A stretch of DNA of 14,709 bases from Actinomycetota bacterium. GTDB lineage: Bacteria; Actinomycetota; Nitriliruptoria; Euzebyales; Egibacteraceae. The notes below the pieces were generated by a model. That model had not been told where the DNA came from. It was given only the letters and a program-made list of their open reading frames with translations, and did not search any database. Below are positions 6,267 through 12,907 of the stretch, in pieces; position 1 is the first letter of the stretch, and the number at the start of each line of letters is the position of its first letter. The stretch is from contig JAHWKQ010000030.1 of NCBI GenBank assembly GCA_019347785.1, positions 1-14,709 of the forward strand, read 5' to 3'. The position numbers and the translations under genes were made by a program.

Positions 6267-7109
6267 ATGGTGACGGACAGGACGGTCGGGGCCCCGGGGG
6301 TCGGGGGCGACAGCCCCCGGGACACACCCTGGATGACCTACCGGCTGCTGTCCCGTCAGATGACGGTCGCGGTGGTGGCCGTGCTGCTGGGGCTGGCTGC
6401 GGTGGCCTGGGCGTCCACCGTCGGCCGGGCCCTGTCCATGGGCGGGATGGTCTCGGGGCTGGCCCAGGTGGGCGGCGGCATGCCCGCCACCACCGGGGGC
6501 CCGGTGTTCCTGGGCATGTGGCTCGTGATGATGGTGGCCATGATGTTCCCGGCGGTGGCCCCGATCGTGCTCGCGCACCGGTCGGTGGTCCTGCGGCGCG
6601 GCGAGGGATCGTTGCCCACGGTGGCTTTCGTCGGCGGTTACCTCGTGGTTTGGACCGTGGCCGGCCTGCTCCCCCTGGCCGCTCTCCTCGGCATCTGGGA
6701 GATCTCGGCCGAGGCGGCCGGCGAGCGGTGGCTGGGCACGCTCGCCGGCGGCGTGCTCGTGGTGGCCGGCGCCTACCAGTTCACCGCCTGGAAGACGACC
6801 TGCCTCCGGGCGTGCCGGACGCCCATGTCATTCGTGCTGACCCACGACTGGGGAGGGGGATCCCGCAGCGCGCTGCGGGCCGGACTCTCCCACGGCCTGT
6901 TCTGCCTGGGCTGCTGCTGGGCGCTCATGAGCGTCATGCTCGTGGTGGGCCTGATGAACCTGGTGTGGATGGCGGCGCTCACCCTGGTGTTCGTGGCCGA
7001 GAAGAACTGGCGGCGAGCCCTCGGGCTCACCCGGGTGGTGGGGACCGTGCTCGTGGCGCTGGGGGCGGCCGTCATCGTCCAACCATCGATCCTGGGCGCG
7101 GTCGGCTGA
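6267..7109 (+). CDS. DUF2182 family integral membrane protein (predicted metal-binding)
   Basis: A 280-residue membrane protein with about seven hydrophobic segments (near 33-52, 80-105, 117-142, 156-173, 210-231, 232-246 and 257-275). Family marks are visible: a Met-rich helix, MWLVMMVAMMFPAVAPI (84-100); YQFTAWKTTCLRACRTP (170-186); and HGLFCLGCCWALM (209-221), with cysteines 179, 183, 213, 216 and 217. The family has been labelled predicted metal-binding, and Cys/Met-rich helices would suit a soft metal such as copper, but no substrate is proven. GAGGGG at 6259-6264 places the ATG at 6267. It forms an operon with the DUF1326 gene 15 nt upstream. Its stop lies 42 nt from the convergent parE end, with a stem-loop across the stop codon. 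Roughly 30 N-terminal residues precede the first helix. Confidence 0.87.
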   Translation: MVTDRTVGAPGVGGDSPRDTPWMTYRLLSRQMTVAVVAVLLGLAAVAWASTVGRALSMGGMVSGLAQVGGGMPATTGGPVFLGMWLVMMVAMMFPAVAPIVLAHRSVVLRRGEGSLPTVAFVGGYLVVWTVAGLLPLAALLGIWEISAEAAGERWLGTLAGGVLVVAGAYQFTAWKTTCLRACRTPMSFVLTHDWGGGSRSALRAGLSHGLFCLGCCWALMSVMLVVGLMNLVWMAALTLVFVAEKNWRRALGLTRVVGTVLVALGAAVIVQPSILGAVG

Positions 7110-7117
7110 GCTGACCG
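7099..7117. terminator. Stem-loop across the DUF2182 stop codon, possible convergent terminator
   Basis: CGGTCGGC (7099-7106) pairs with GCTGACCG (7110-7117): seven Watson-Crick pairs and one G-U pair. The 3-nt loop is TGA, the stop codon itself. It lies at the junction of two convergent genes, next to a second palindrome, CCGGCGCGCCGG (7115-7126). No T-tract follows on either strand. A weak, intrinsic-like or attenuating terminator is plausible; the overlap with the stop codon means a ribosome would mask it when translation is active. Confidence 0.35.
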
Positions 7118-7151
7118 GCGCGCCGGCCGAAACCGCCAACGAGCGTGCGCG

Positions 7152-9080
7152 TCAGGCGTCGATGTTGTCCGCACGCCCGGCGTTGCCCTGGATCCACCGT
7201 CGCCGGTCGGCGGCCGACTCGCCCATCAGCAGCCCGAACACGTCGTCGGCCCGGGCCGCGTCGTCGATCGAGACCCGCAGCAGGGTGCGCCGGCCGGGGT
7301 CCATGGTGGTCTCCCACAGCTGGCCCGCGTCCATCTCGCCGAGTCCCTTGAAGCGCCCGATGTCGACGCCCGCCGGGCGGGCCGGGTCCGTCTTGAACGT
7401 CGTGCGCAGCAGGCGGTCGCGCTCCCGGTCGCTCATCGCGTAGACCGTCGTGGTGCCCCTGCGCAGGTGGTACAGCGGCGGCTGGGCGAGGTACAGGTGG
7501 CCCCCGTCGACGAGCTTGGGCATCAGCCGGTAGAAGAACGTCAGCAGCAGCGTCGTGATGTGCCCGCCGTCGACGTCGGCGTCGGCCATCGCGACGATCC
7601 TGTGGTAGCGCAGCCGGGAGTAGTCGAAGTCGTCGCCGACGCCCGTGCCGATCGCCTTGATCAGGCTCTGGATCTCGGAGTTGGCCAGCACCCGGCCCAG
7701 CTGGGCCTTCTCCACGTTGAGCACCTTGCCGCGGAGCGGCAGGACGGCCTGCGTCTGGCGGTCCCGGGCCATCTTCCCGGATCCGCCGGCCGAGTCGCCC
7801 TCCACGATGTACAGCTCGCAGTCGGCCGGGTTGCGGCTGGAGCAGTCGGCGAGCTTGCCGGGCAGACACGCCGAGCCGGCGTCGAGCAGGCCCTTGCGGC
7901 GCGTCAGGTCGCGGGCGTGGCGCGCCGCCTCCCGCGCCTTGGCGGCCACCTGGGCCCTGCGGGCGATCCGCCGGCCCAGGGCCGGGTTGGCGTCCAGCCA
8001 GCCGGCGAGGCCGTCGTTGACGCAGCGCTCGACGTAGCGCCGCATGACCGCGCTGCCCAACTTGCCCTTGGTCTGCCCCTCGAACTGCGGGTCGGGCATC
8101 TTCACGCTGACGACGGCGACCATGCCCTCTCGCAGGTCATCGCCGGTGAGCGCCGGGTCGGACCTGCGGAAGGCGTTGTTGGCCTGACCCCAGACGTTGA
8201 CCGTGCGGGTGATCGCCTTGCGGAAGCCCTCCTCGTGCGCCCCGCCATCGACCGTGCGGATGACGTTGACGTAGCTGCGCACGCGCGACTCGAAGCCGCC
8301 GGCGAGCCAGTTGACCGCGATGTCGCACGCCATGGCCCGGCCCTCGAAGGTCTCGGCCCGGCTGACCGTCACGGGCTTGGACAGCAGCGCCTCCTCGCCG
8401 TCGAGCAGCCCGCGGACGAAGTCGGCCAGGCCGAGGCGGTACTGCCAGCGCTCGGAGCGGCCAGTGCGCTCGTCGGTGAACTCGATGCGCAGGCCGGGGT
8501 TGAGCAGGCACGTCTCCCGCAGGCGCCCGGCGACCTCGTCGGCGTCCACCTCGACGGTGTCGAGCACCTCGGGGTCGGGCCAGAAGCGCACCAGCGTGCC
8601 GCTGCGCCGGCTCCTGCCGACCTTTCGCAGGGCGGCCGTGCGCCTGCCGCGCGAGAACGCCATCGCGTGCCGCCGGCCGTCGCGGGCGACCTCGACCTCG
8701 GTGCGCGCCGACAGGGCGTTGACGACCGACAGCCCCACGCCGTGGAGCCCGCCGGACACCGCGTACGCCTGCTGATCGAACTTGCCGCCGGCATGCAGCG
8801 TGGTCATGACCACCTCGACCGCCGGCTTGCGCTCACGCGGGTGGGCCTCCACGGGGATGCCCCGCCCGTCGTCGCGCACGGCCACGCCGCCGTCGGCCAG
8901 CAGCGTGACCGTGATGACGCGCGCGTGCCCGGCCAGGTGCTCGTCCACGGCGTTGTCCACCACCTCCCACACGAGGTGGTGCAGCCCGCCGGTGTCGGTG
9001 GACCCGATGTACATCCCGGGGCGCCTGCGGACGGCCTGCAGGCCCTCGAGGACGGTGATCGACTTGGCGGTGTAGCTCAC
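7152..9080 (-). CDS. parE: DNA topoisomerase IV/gyrase-type subunit B (ParE-like)
   Basis: A 642-residue ATPase subunit of a type IIA topoisomerase. The GHKL ATP site is complete: EVVDNAVDE (39-47, with N43), DDGRGIPVE (70-78) and GLHGVGLSVVNALS (111-124). The transducer has QTKGKLG (336-342) with K338 as the likely ATP-sensing lysine. The TOPRIM domain has EGDSAGG (427-433), PLRGKVLNVEKA (448-459) and DADVDG (500-505), which carry the Mg2+ acidic residues. The tail GRFKGLGEMDAGQLWETTMD (575-594) matches the family. At 642 residues it lacks the long insert of some proteobacterial GyrB. The GTG at 9078-9080 was chosen because VSYTAKSITVLEGL is the usual opening and GGGGAG lies upstream; the frame stays open further upstream, but in RTX-gene DNA. 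Its partner is the A subunit at 2562-4970. Confidence 0.9.
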   Translation of the reverse strand: MSYTAKSITVLEGLQAVRRRPGMYIGSTDTGGLHHLVWEVVDNAVDEHLAGHARVITVTLLADGGVAVRDDGRGIPVEAHPRERKPAVEVVMTTLHAGGKFDQQAYAVSGGLHGVGLSVVNALSARTEVEVARDGRRHAMAFSRGRRTAALRKVGRSRRSGTLVRFWPDPEVLDTVEVDADEVAGRLRETCLLNPGLRIEFTDERTGRSERWQYRLGLADFVRGLLDGEEALLSKPVTVSRAETFEGRAMACDIAVNWLAGGFESRVRSYVNVIRTVDGGAHEEGFRKAITRTVNVWGQANNAFRRSDPALTGDDLREGMVAVVSVKMPDPQFEGQTKGKLGSAVMRRYVERCVNDGLAGWLDANPALGRRIARRAQVAAKAREAARHARDLTRRKGLLDAGSACLPGKLADCSSRNPADCELYIVEGDSAGGSGKMARDRQTQAVLPLRGKVLNVEKAQLGRVLANSEIQSLIKAIGTGVGDDFDYSRLRYHRIVAMADADVDGGHITTLLLTFFYRLMPKLVDGGHLYLAQPPLYHLRRGTTTVYAMSDRERDRLLRTTFKTDPARPAGVDIGRFKGLGEMDAGQLWETTMDPGRRTLLRVSIDDAARADDVFGLLMGESAADRRRWIQGNAGRADNIDA

Positions 9081-9177
9081 TGGTGGCGGGACTCCCCTGC
9101 CGCCCGGCGGGCGGGTGGCGGGACCCATTCTGCACGCGGCGGCGACACGTCCTCCGCAGGCGCGGCGGCGGTGGCCC
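9081..9177. other. 97-bp gap between the RTX gene and parE
   Basis: The spacer holds the parE ribosome binding sequence and a 6-bp GC hairpin, CCGCCC (9100-9105) with GGGCGG (9109-9114). The hairpin could end the RTX transcript or structure the parE leader. A CAGAAT on the minus strand is a weak -10 candidate without a matching -35. Nothing else is supported. Confidence 0.35.
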
Positions 9178-9819
9178 CTACGGACAGTCGCGGACGACGT
9201 CGCCGGGGTCCGTCCGCGAGCAGCGGTCGACGCCGTCGCCGCCGTCGACCTCGTCGTCGGGCATCCCGTCGCGGCTGTCGACGTAGTCGTCGCCCGGGCC
9301 GGCCCGGCCGACGTCGGCGCCCCCCCGGTAGTACACGACGAGCCAGTCGTCGTCCGGGCCGCCGACGTTGAGGTCGTTGCCGGCGCCGCCCAGCAGGTAG
9401 TCACGGCCCACGCCCCCGCGCAGCGTGTCGTCGCCGCCCTCGGCCAGCAGCACGTCGCCTCCGAGCGCGCCCACCAGCCAGTCGTCGCCCTGCCCGCCGC
9501 GCAGGCGGTCCCTGCCCTGCCCGCCGGCCATGGCGTCGCGTCCGTCGTTGCCGTGCAGCCGGTCCTCCCCCCTGCCCCCGCAGACGCGGTCAGGACCGCC
9601 GCGCGCCCGGACGACGTCGTCGCCGCCGAGGGCCACGATCGTGTCCGCGCCCGCCGTGCCCACCAGCAGCTCGGCGCGCGCGCTGCCTACGACCGTCGCC
9701 GGGCGCCCCAGGCACCATGGCGCGGCGGTGGCCGGCGAGGTGGTGGGCAGCCAGGACGACGCCAGGCCGATCACGACGGCGCCCCCCAGGCGCGCACAAC
9801 GTCTACCCATGTCCCCCAT
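9178..9819 (-). CDS. Secreted RTX-type calcium-binding repeat protein
   Basis: A 213-residue protein with a probable Sec signal peptide: RR at 6-7, a hydrophobic stretch LGGAVVIGLA, and a likely cut after ATA at 30-32. The mature part starts CLGRPATVVGSARAELLVGT, then has about ten nine-residue RTX units of the GGxGxDxLx type between 52 and 158, for example GGQGRDRLRGGQGDDWL (99-115) and GGAGNDLNVGG (144-154). These fold into a parallel beta-roll with Ca2+ in the turns. Cysteines 36, 80, 200 and 212 would be in the exported part and could form disulfides. No enzyme domain is visible, so the role is unknown; there is no type I secretion gene nearby and the signal peptide implies Sec export. 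AGGAG 7 nt upstream supports the first ATG (9817-9819) over the one 9 nt downstream. parE follows on the same strand. Confidence 0.85.
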   Translation of the reverse strand: MGDMGRRCARLGGAVVIGLASSWLPTTSPATAAPWCLGRPATVVGSARAELLVGTAGADTIVALGGDDVVRARGGPDRVCGGRGEDRLHGNDGRDAMAGGQGRDRLRGGQGDDWLVGALGGDVLLAEGGDDTLRGGVGRDYLLGGAGNDLNVGGPDDDWLVVYYRGGADVGRAGPGDDYVDSRDGMPDDEVDGGDGVDRCSRTDPGDVVRDCP

Positions 9820-9834
9820 CGCGGCACTCCTGCG

Positions 9835-9873
9835 TCGTGTCGCCCCACCTGTGTTCGTGTCGCCCCCCTGTGT
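9835..9873 (-). repeat. Tandem 20-bp direct repeat upstream of the RTX gene
   Basis: Two adjacent copies begin with TCGTGTCGCCCC and end with CCTGTGT on the plus strand: 9835-9854 and 9855-9873. The second lacks one base (A) of the first; otherwise they are identical. They lie 16-54 nt upstream of the RTX start, where its promoter and leader must be. The 20-bp period is close to two helical turns, so proteins bound to each copy would face the same side of the DNA. Confidence 0.6.
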
Positions 9874-9898
9874 ACCGGCGACGAGCCCGGCGATCCAG

Positions 9899-9915
9899 GC
9901 CGGCCCACCGCCGGT
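9899..9915 (-). terminator. Weak stem-loop after the dap operon hydrolase
   Basis: CCGGC (9900-9904) pairs with GCCGG (9910-9914) around a 5-nt loop, with a possible G-U pair outside. It begins 7 nt after the stop of the hydrolase gene on the minus strand. It is short and has no T-tract, so it is only a tentative end for the dap operon. Confidence 0.2.
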
Positions 9916-9921
9916 GCGCCC

Positions 9922-10995
9922 TCAGGGGCGCAGGCCGAGCAGGAAGCGGCGCAGGGCGCGCTCATAGCCGGCCGGGTCGACGTTCCAGGCCCGCACGTGC
10001 CCGGCCCCGGGCACGCGCAGGTACTCCACCAGGTCGGGGCGGGCGGCGGCGAAGGCGTCGCTCGTGGCGACCGGCACCGACGGGTCCGCGGCGCCGTGCG
10101 CCAGCAGCACGGGGACCGACCACTCCCCCGCCCGCGCGACCTGGTCCAGCCCGCCCCAGGGCACTCCGGCGCGCAGCCGGGCGACCGACATCGCGAACGG
10201 CGTGAGCGACCCGGGCAGCCGGCGCTCCCGGGTCCCGTGGCTGATCGTCGCCTCCCAGTCCAGCACCGGCGAGTCCAGGACGACACCCCTGACGCGTCCC
10301 GCGTCGGGCGAGCGCGACAGGTAGGCGCCGACGATGGCGCCGCCCATCGAGTACCCGAACAGCACGACCGCGCGGGCGCCGTGGCGCCGGGCGTGGTCGG
10401 TGGCCGCCTGCACGTCCTCCCACTCGGTCCACCCCAGCCCGTACGTCCCCCCGGGGCTGCCCGGGGCCCCGGCGTCGTTGCGGTAGGTGACACTCAGCGC
10501 GGGCAGGCCGAGGCGGCGCATCGCGGGCAGCACCCGGAACGCCTCGGCCCTCGTGCCGCCGCGCCCGTGGACGAACACGACCCAGGTGCGCCGCCGGCGT
10601 CCCGCGGGAAGGACCTGCCACGCCGGGTAGCGCCCCAGCGGCCCGGGAAAGGTCACCTCCTGGACGGGGAAGGCGAAGGCGTCCGCGGGGTGGGGCGGGC
10701 ACGCGTAGCCGTCGACGCGCGCGGGGCCGGGAGGCGGCGGCCCACCGGCGAGCGTCAGGTACGGGCGGGTCACGCCTTCCGCGTCGCCACCGTCGACCGG
10801 CCCGACGCGCGCGTAGCCGCCGGCGTGCGCCAGTCCCAGCAGCCCGGGCTCGGTCGAGGCCCGGGTGCGCCGTAGCGCGAGCCGGCGGGCACCGGTCGCC
10901 AGCACCGTGGTCTCGTCGCCCGCCGGTGCGGCCGGCGGGGCGAGGATCTCGCCAGCGTGCCCCCAGCCGATGGCGAACAGGCCCGCCGCCGGCAC
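9922..10995 (-). CDS. Alpha/beta hydrolase family protein
   Basis: A 357-residue protein. A short hydrophobic N-terminus is followed by a poorly conserved region to about 130, then the hydrolase fold: WVVFVHGRGGTRAEA (138-152) with the oxyanion HGRG, GYSMGGA (214-220) with nucleophile S216, HGAADPSVP (300-308) with D304, and GAGHVRAWN (330-338) with H333. The triad is complete. The pattern VTYRNDAGAPGSPGGTYGLG (169-188) and TEWEDVQAA is typical of an actinobacterial subgroup of unknown substrate, often with one N-terminal membrane anchor. The GTG at 10993-10995 starts 2 nt after the dapE stop, which suggests reinitiation; no clear Shine-Dalgarno is seen, so a later GTG near residue 31 is possible. 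It is the last gene of the dap operon. Its role in that pathway is not evident. Confidence 0.8.
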   Translation of the reverse strand: MPAAGLFAIGWGHAGEILAPPAAPAGDETTVLATGARRLALRRTRASTEPGLLGLAHAGGYARVGPVDGGDAEGVTRPYLTLAGGPPPPGPARVDGYACPPHPADAFAFPVQEVTFPGPLGRYPAWQVLPAGRRRRTWVVFVHGRGGTRAEAFRVLPAMRRLGLPALSVTYRNDAGAPGSPGGTYGLGWTEWEDVQAATDHARRHGARAVVLFGYSMGGAIVGAYLSRSPDAGRVRGVVLDSPVLDWEATISHGTRERRLPGSLTPFAMSVARLRAGVPWGGLDQVARAGEWSVPVLLAHGAADPSVPVATSDAFAAARPDLVEYLRVPGAGHVRAWNVDPAGYERALRRFLLGLRP

Positions 10996-10997
10996 GC

Positions 10998-12041
10998 TCA
11001 GCCCGCCAGAAAGCGCCCGACGACGTCGCGGGCCGTCGTCAGGTTGGCCTCCGGCACATACTCCCCGGACTGGTGGGCCTGGGCGGTCAGCCCCGGACCG
11101 TAGTTCAGGGCCGGGACGCCGGCCTGGTCGAGGCGGGCGACGTCGGTCCAGGCCTGCTTCGGGCGGACCCGCCCGCCCGCGCGGCGCGCGAACGCGTCGA
11201 CGAGGGGGGCGTCGCGTCGTGGGCGCCCCGGTGGCGCCCGGTCGACCACCTGGACCTCGGCGCGCCCCCCGACGACGTCGCGCAGGCGGCGCTCCGCGTC
11301 GGCCAGGGTCTTGTCGGGGGCGAAACGGTAGTTGACGTTGACGACGAAGCGGTCGGGCACCACGTTGCGGGCGTTGACCGTCCACGCCTGGGTGGCGGTG
11401 AGGACCTCCCGGTAGACCAGGCCGTCGACCTCCACGTCGCGCGGCTCGCGCCCGTGCAGGTCGTCCAGGAGGGCCCCGGCCGCCGTCAGCGCGTTGTCGC
11501 CCTGCCACGGCCTTGCCGAGTGCGCCGCCCGCCCGGCGAAGGCCAGCTCGGCGTGCAGCCCCCCGAGGCAGCCGAGCTGGACCGTCAGGTCGGTCGGCTC
11601 CAGCACGACGGCGAGCTCGGCGGCCCGCAGGAACCCCACGGCGTCCAGAACCCCGCCCAGCTCGTTGCCCTCGTGCGGGCCCTCCTCACCGGCGTAGCAC
11701 ACGAGCACGGGGGCGTACGGCCCGTGCCGCAGGGCGGGGTCGTCGAAGCAGTCCAGGGCCACCGCCATGCCCCCCTTCATGTCGCTGGCCCCACGGCCGA
11801 CCACGCGCCCGGCCTCGCGGCGGGGAGACCGGTCGGCGTCGGTCGGCGGGACGACGTCGGTGTGTGAGACCAGCAGGACCGTGGGACGCCCCGGACGCGG
11901 CTGCCCCACGACGACCGAGTCCCCCACCCGCCGGAGGGGTTCGTCGCGGTAGCGCTCGACGAGCCAGTCGGCCACCGGCCCCTCCTCGCCGGTGAGGCAG
12001 GGCATCTCCAGCAGCTCGAGCAGCAGGGCGGTCAGGCTCAC
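10998..12041 (-). CDS. dapE: Succinyl-diaminopimelate desuccinylase
   Basis: A 347-residue M20-family metallohydrolase that removes succinate from N-succinyl-LL-diaminopimelate, the last succinylase-branch step before LL-diaminopimelate. Metal-site residues are visible: H60 and D62 in SHTDVVPP, D87 in GRGASDMKGGMA, E119-E120 in YAGEEGP, E148 in VVLEPTD and H323 near the end in GLTAQAHQSGEYV. RAAHSARPWQGDNA (171-184) is the conserved dimerisation-domain histidine motif of M20 peptidases. Length and motifs match the actinobacterial DapE group. The start is GTG (12039-12041), 22 nt after the dapD stop; GGTGAG is the only weak ribosome binding sequence, so translation may depend on coupling. The upstream dapD and dapC genes make the assignment firmer than M20 motifs alone would. 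Confidence 0.9.
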   Translation of the reverse strand: MSLTALLLELLEMPCLTGEEGPVADWLVERYRDEPLRRVGDSVVVGQPRPGRPTVLLVSHTDVVPPTDADRSPRREAGRVVGRGASDMKGGMAVALDCFDDPALRHGPYAPVLVCYAGEEGPHEGNELGGVLDAVGFLRAAELAVVLEPTDLTVQLGCLGGLHAELAFAGRAAHSARPWQGDNALTAAGALLDDLHGREPRDVEVDGLVYREVLTATQAWTVNARNVVPDRFVVNVNYRFAPDKTLADAERRLRDVVGGRAEVQVVDRAPPGRPRRDAPLVDAFARRAGGRVRPKQAWTDVARLDQAGVPALNYGPGLTAQAHQSGEYVPEANLTTARDVVGRFLAG

Positions 12042-12063
12042 CGGCTCACCGGGGCACCGCCGG

Positions 12064-12885
12064 TCAGGCGTCGAGGCCGTGCTCGCGCAGGGCCTGGTTC
12101 AGCGACACCTTCTGGTCGGTCGTCGCCGAGCGGCGGCCGATGATGAGCGCGCACGGGACCTGGTAGGAGCCGGCCGGGAAGCGCTTCTCGCGCATCCCGG
12201 GGATGACGACCGAGCGGGCCGGCACCCGGCCCCTGTGGGTCACGGGCGAGCGGCCGGTGACGTTGACGATGGACGTCGACGCCGTCAGCACGGTGCCGGC
12301 GCCCAGCACGGCGCCCTCCTCGACGAGCACGCCCTCCACGACCACGCAGCGCGAGCCGACGAACGCGTGGTCCTCGACGACGACGGGCCGCGCGCCGGGA
12401 GGCTCGAGCACGCCGCCGATGCCGGCGCCGCCCGCAAGGTGCACGCCCCGGCCGATCTGCGCGCAGGAGCCGACCGTCGCCCACGTGTCGACCATCGTCC
12501 CCTCCCCCACCCGGGCCCCGACGTTGACGTAGGACGGCATCAGCACCGCGCCGCGCTCGACGTGGGCGCCGTGGCGCACGACGGCCGGGGGCACGACCCG
12601 CACCCCGGCGTCGGCGTAGCCGGACTTGAGGGGCACCTTGTCGTGGTACTCGAACGGCCCGATCTCGGTGACCCGCATCCGCCACTGCCGGAACGACAGC
12701 AGGATGGCGCGCTTGAGCCACTCGTGGACGACCCACCCCCGGTCCTGCTTCTCGGCGACCCGCACCTGGCCCCGGTCGAGCAGGTCCATGGCCTCGACGA
12801 CGGCGTCACGAGCCTCGCGCGTGTCGTGCGAGCCGTCGGAGAAGGCGGCGTCCACCGTCTCCCGCAGCGCGTCGATATCGCTCAC
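12064..12885 (-). CDS. dapD: 2,3,4,5-tetrahydropyridine-2,6-dicarboxylate N-succinyltransferase
   Basis: A 273-residue hexapeptide-repeat acyltransferase that transfers succinyl from succinyl-CoA to tetrahydrodipicolinate in the cytosol, in diaminopimelate and lysine synthesis. It follows the proteobacterial enzyme (274 residues in E. coli) nearly end to end: RVAEKQDRGWVVHEWLKRAI (42-61), DKVPLKSGYADAG (82-94), VLMPSYVNVGA (114-124), GTMVDTWATVGSCAQIG (129-145) and GGAGIGGVLEP (152-162). These turns form the left-handed beta-helix of a trimer. The mycobacterial and corynebacterial DapD is longer (over 300 residues) and distinct. The GTG at 12883-12885 was chosen because VSDIDALRETVDAAF aligns with the E. 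coli start and AGAGGA lies 7 nt upstream. It is 22 nt after the aminotransferase and 22 nt before dapE. Confidence 0.95.
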   Translation of the reverse strand: MSDIDALRETVDAAFSDGSHDTREARDAVVEAMDLLDRGQVRVAEKQDRGWVVHEWLKRAILLSFRQWRMRVTEIGPFEYHDKVPLKSGYADAGVRVVPPAVVRHGAHVERGAVLMPSYVNVGARVGEGTMVDTWATVGSCAQIGRGVHLAGGAGIGGVLEPPGARPVVVEDHAFVGSRCVVVEGVLVEEGAVLGAGTVLTASTSIVNVTGRSPVTHRGRVPARSVVIPGMREKRFPAGSYQVPCALIIGRRSATTDQKVSLNQALREHGLDA

Positions 12886-12907
12886 CCCGTGTCCTCTCCG
12901 TCCCGCG

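Noticed and set aside
7115..7126. Palindrome CCGGCGCGCCGG as a separate regulatory site
   Set aside because: It lies in a convergent gap with no promoter, and all-GC palindromes of this size are common in this composition.
7467..9371. A 634-codon plus-strand open frame antisense to parE
   Set aside because: The product is rich in Ala, Gly, Val and His with no recognisable domain, while the minus strand encodes an intact ParE-like protein with all catalytic motifs.
9084..9404. A 108-residue N-terminal extension of the ParE-like protein
   Set aside because: It runs back into the RTX gene in another frame; homologous sequence and the ribosome binding sequence point to the GTG at 9080.
9412..9760. 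Period-27 base pattern in the RTX gene considered as a DNA repeat array or CRISPR
   Set aside because: The periodicity comes from nine-residue protein repeats with diverged codons; there are no identical repeats or unique spacers.
9115..10875. A 586-codon plus-strand open frame across the RTX and hydrolase genes
   Set aside because: It spans two minus-strand genes and the repeat-bearing promoter between them; the translation has no domain or transmembrane pattern.
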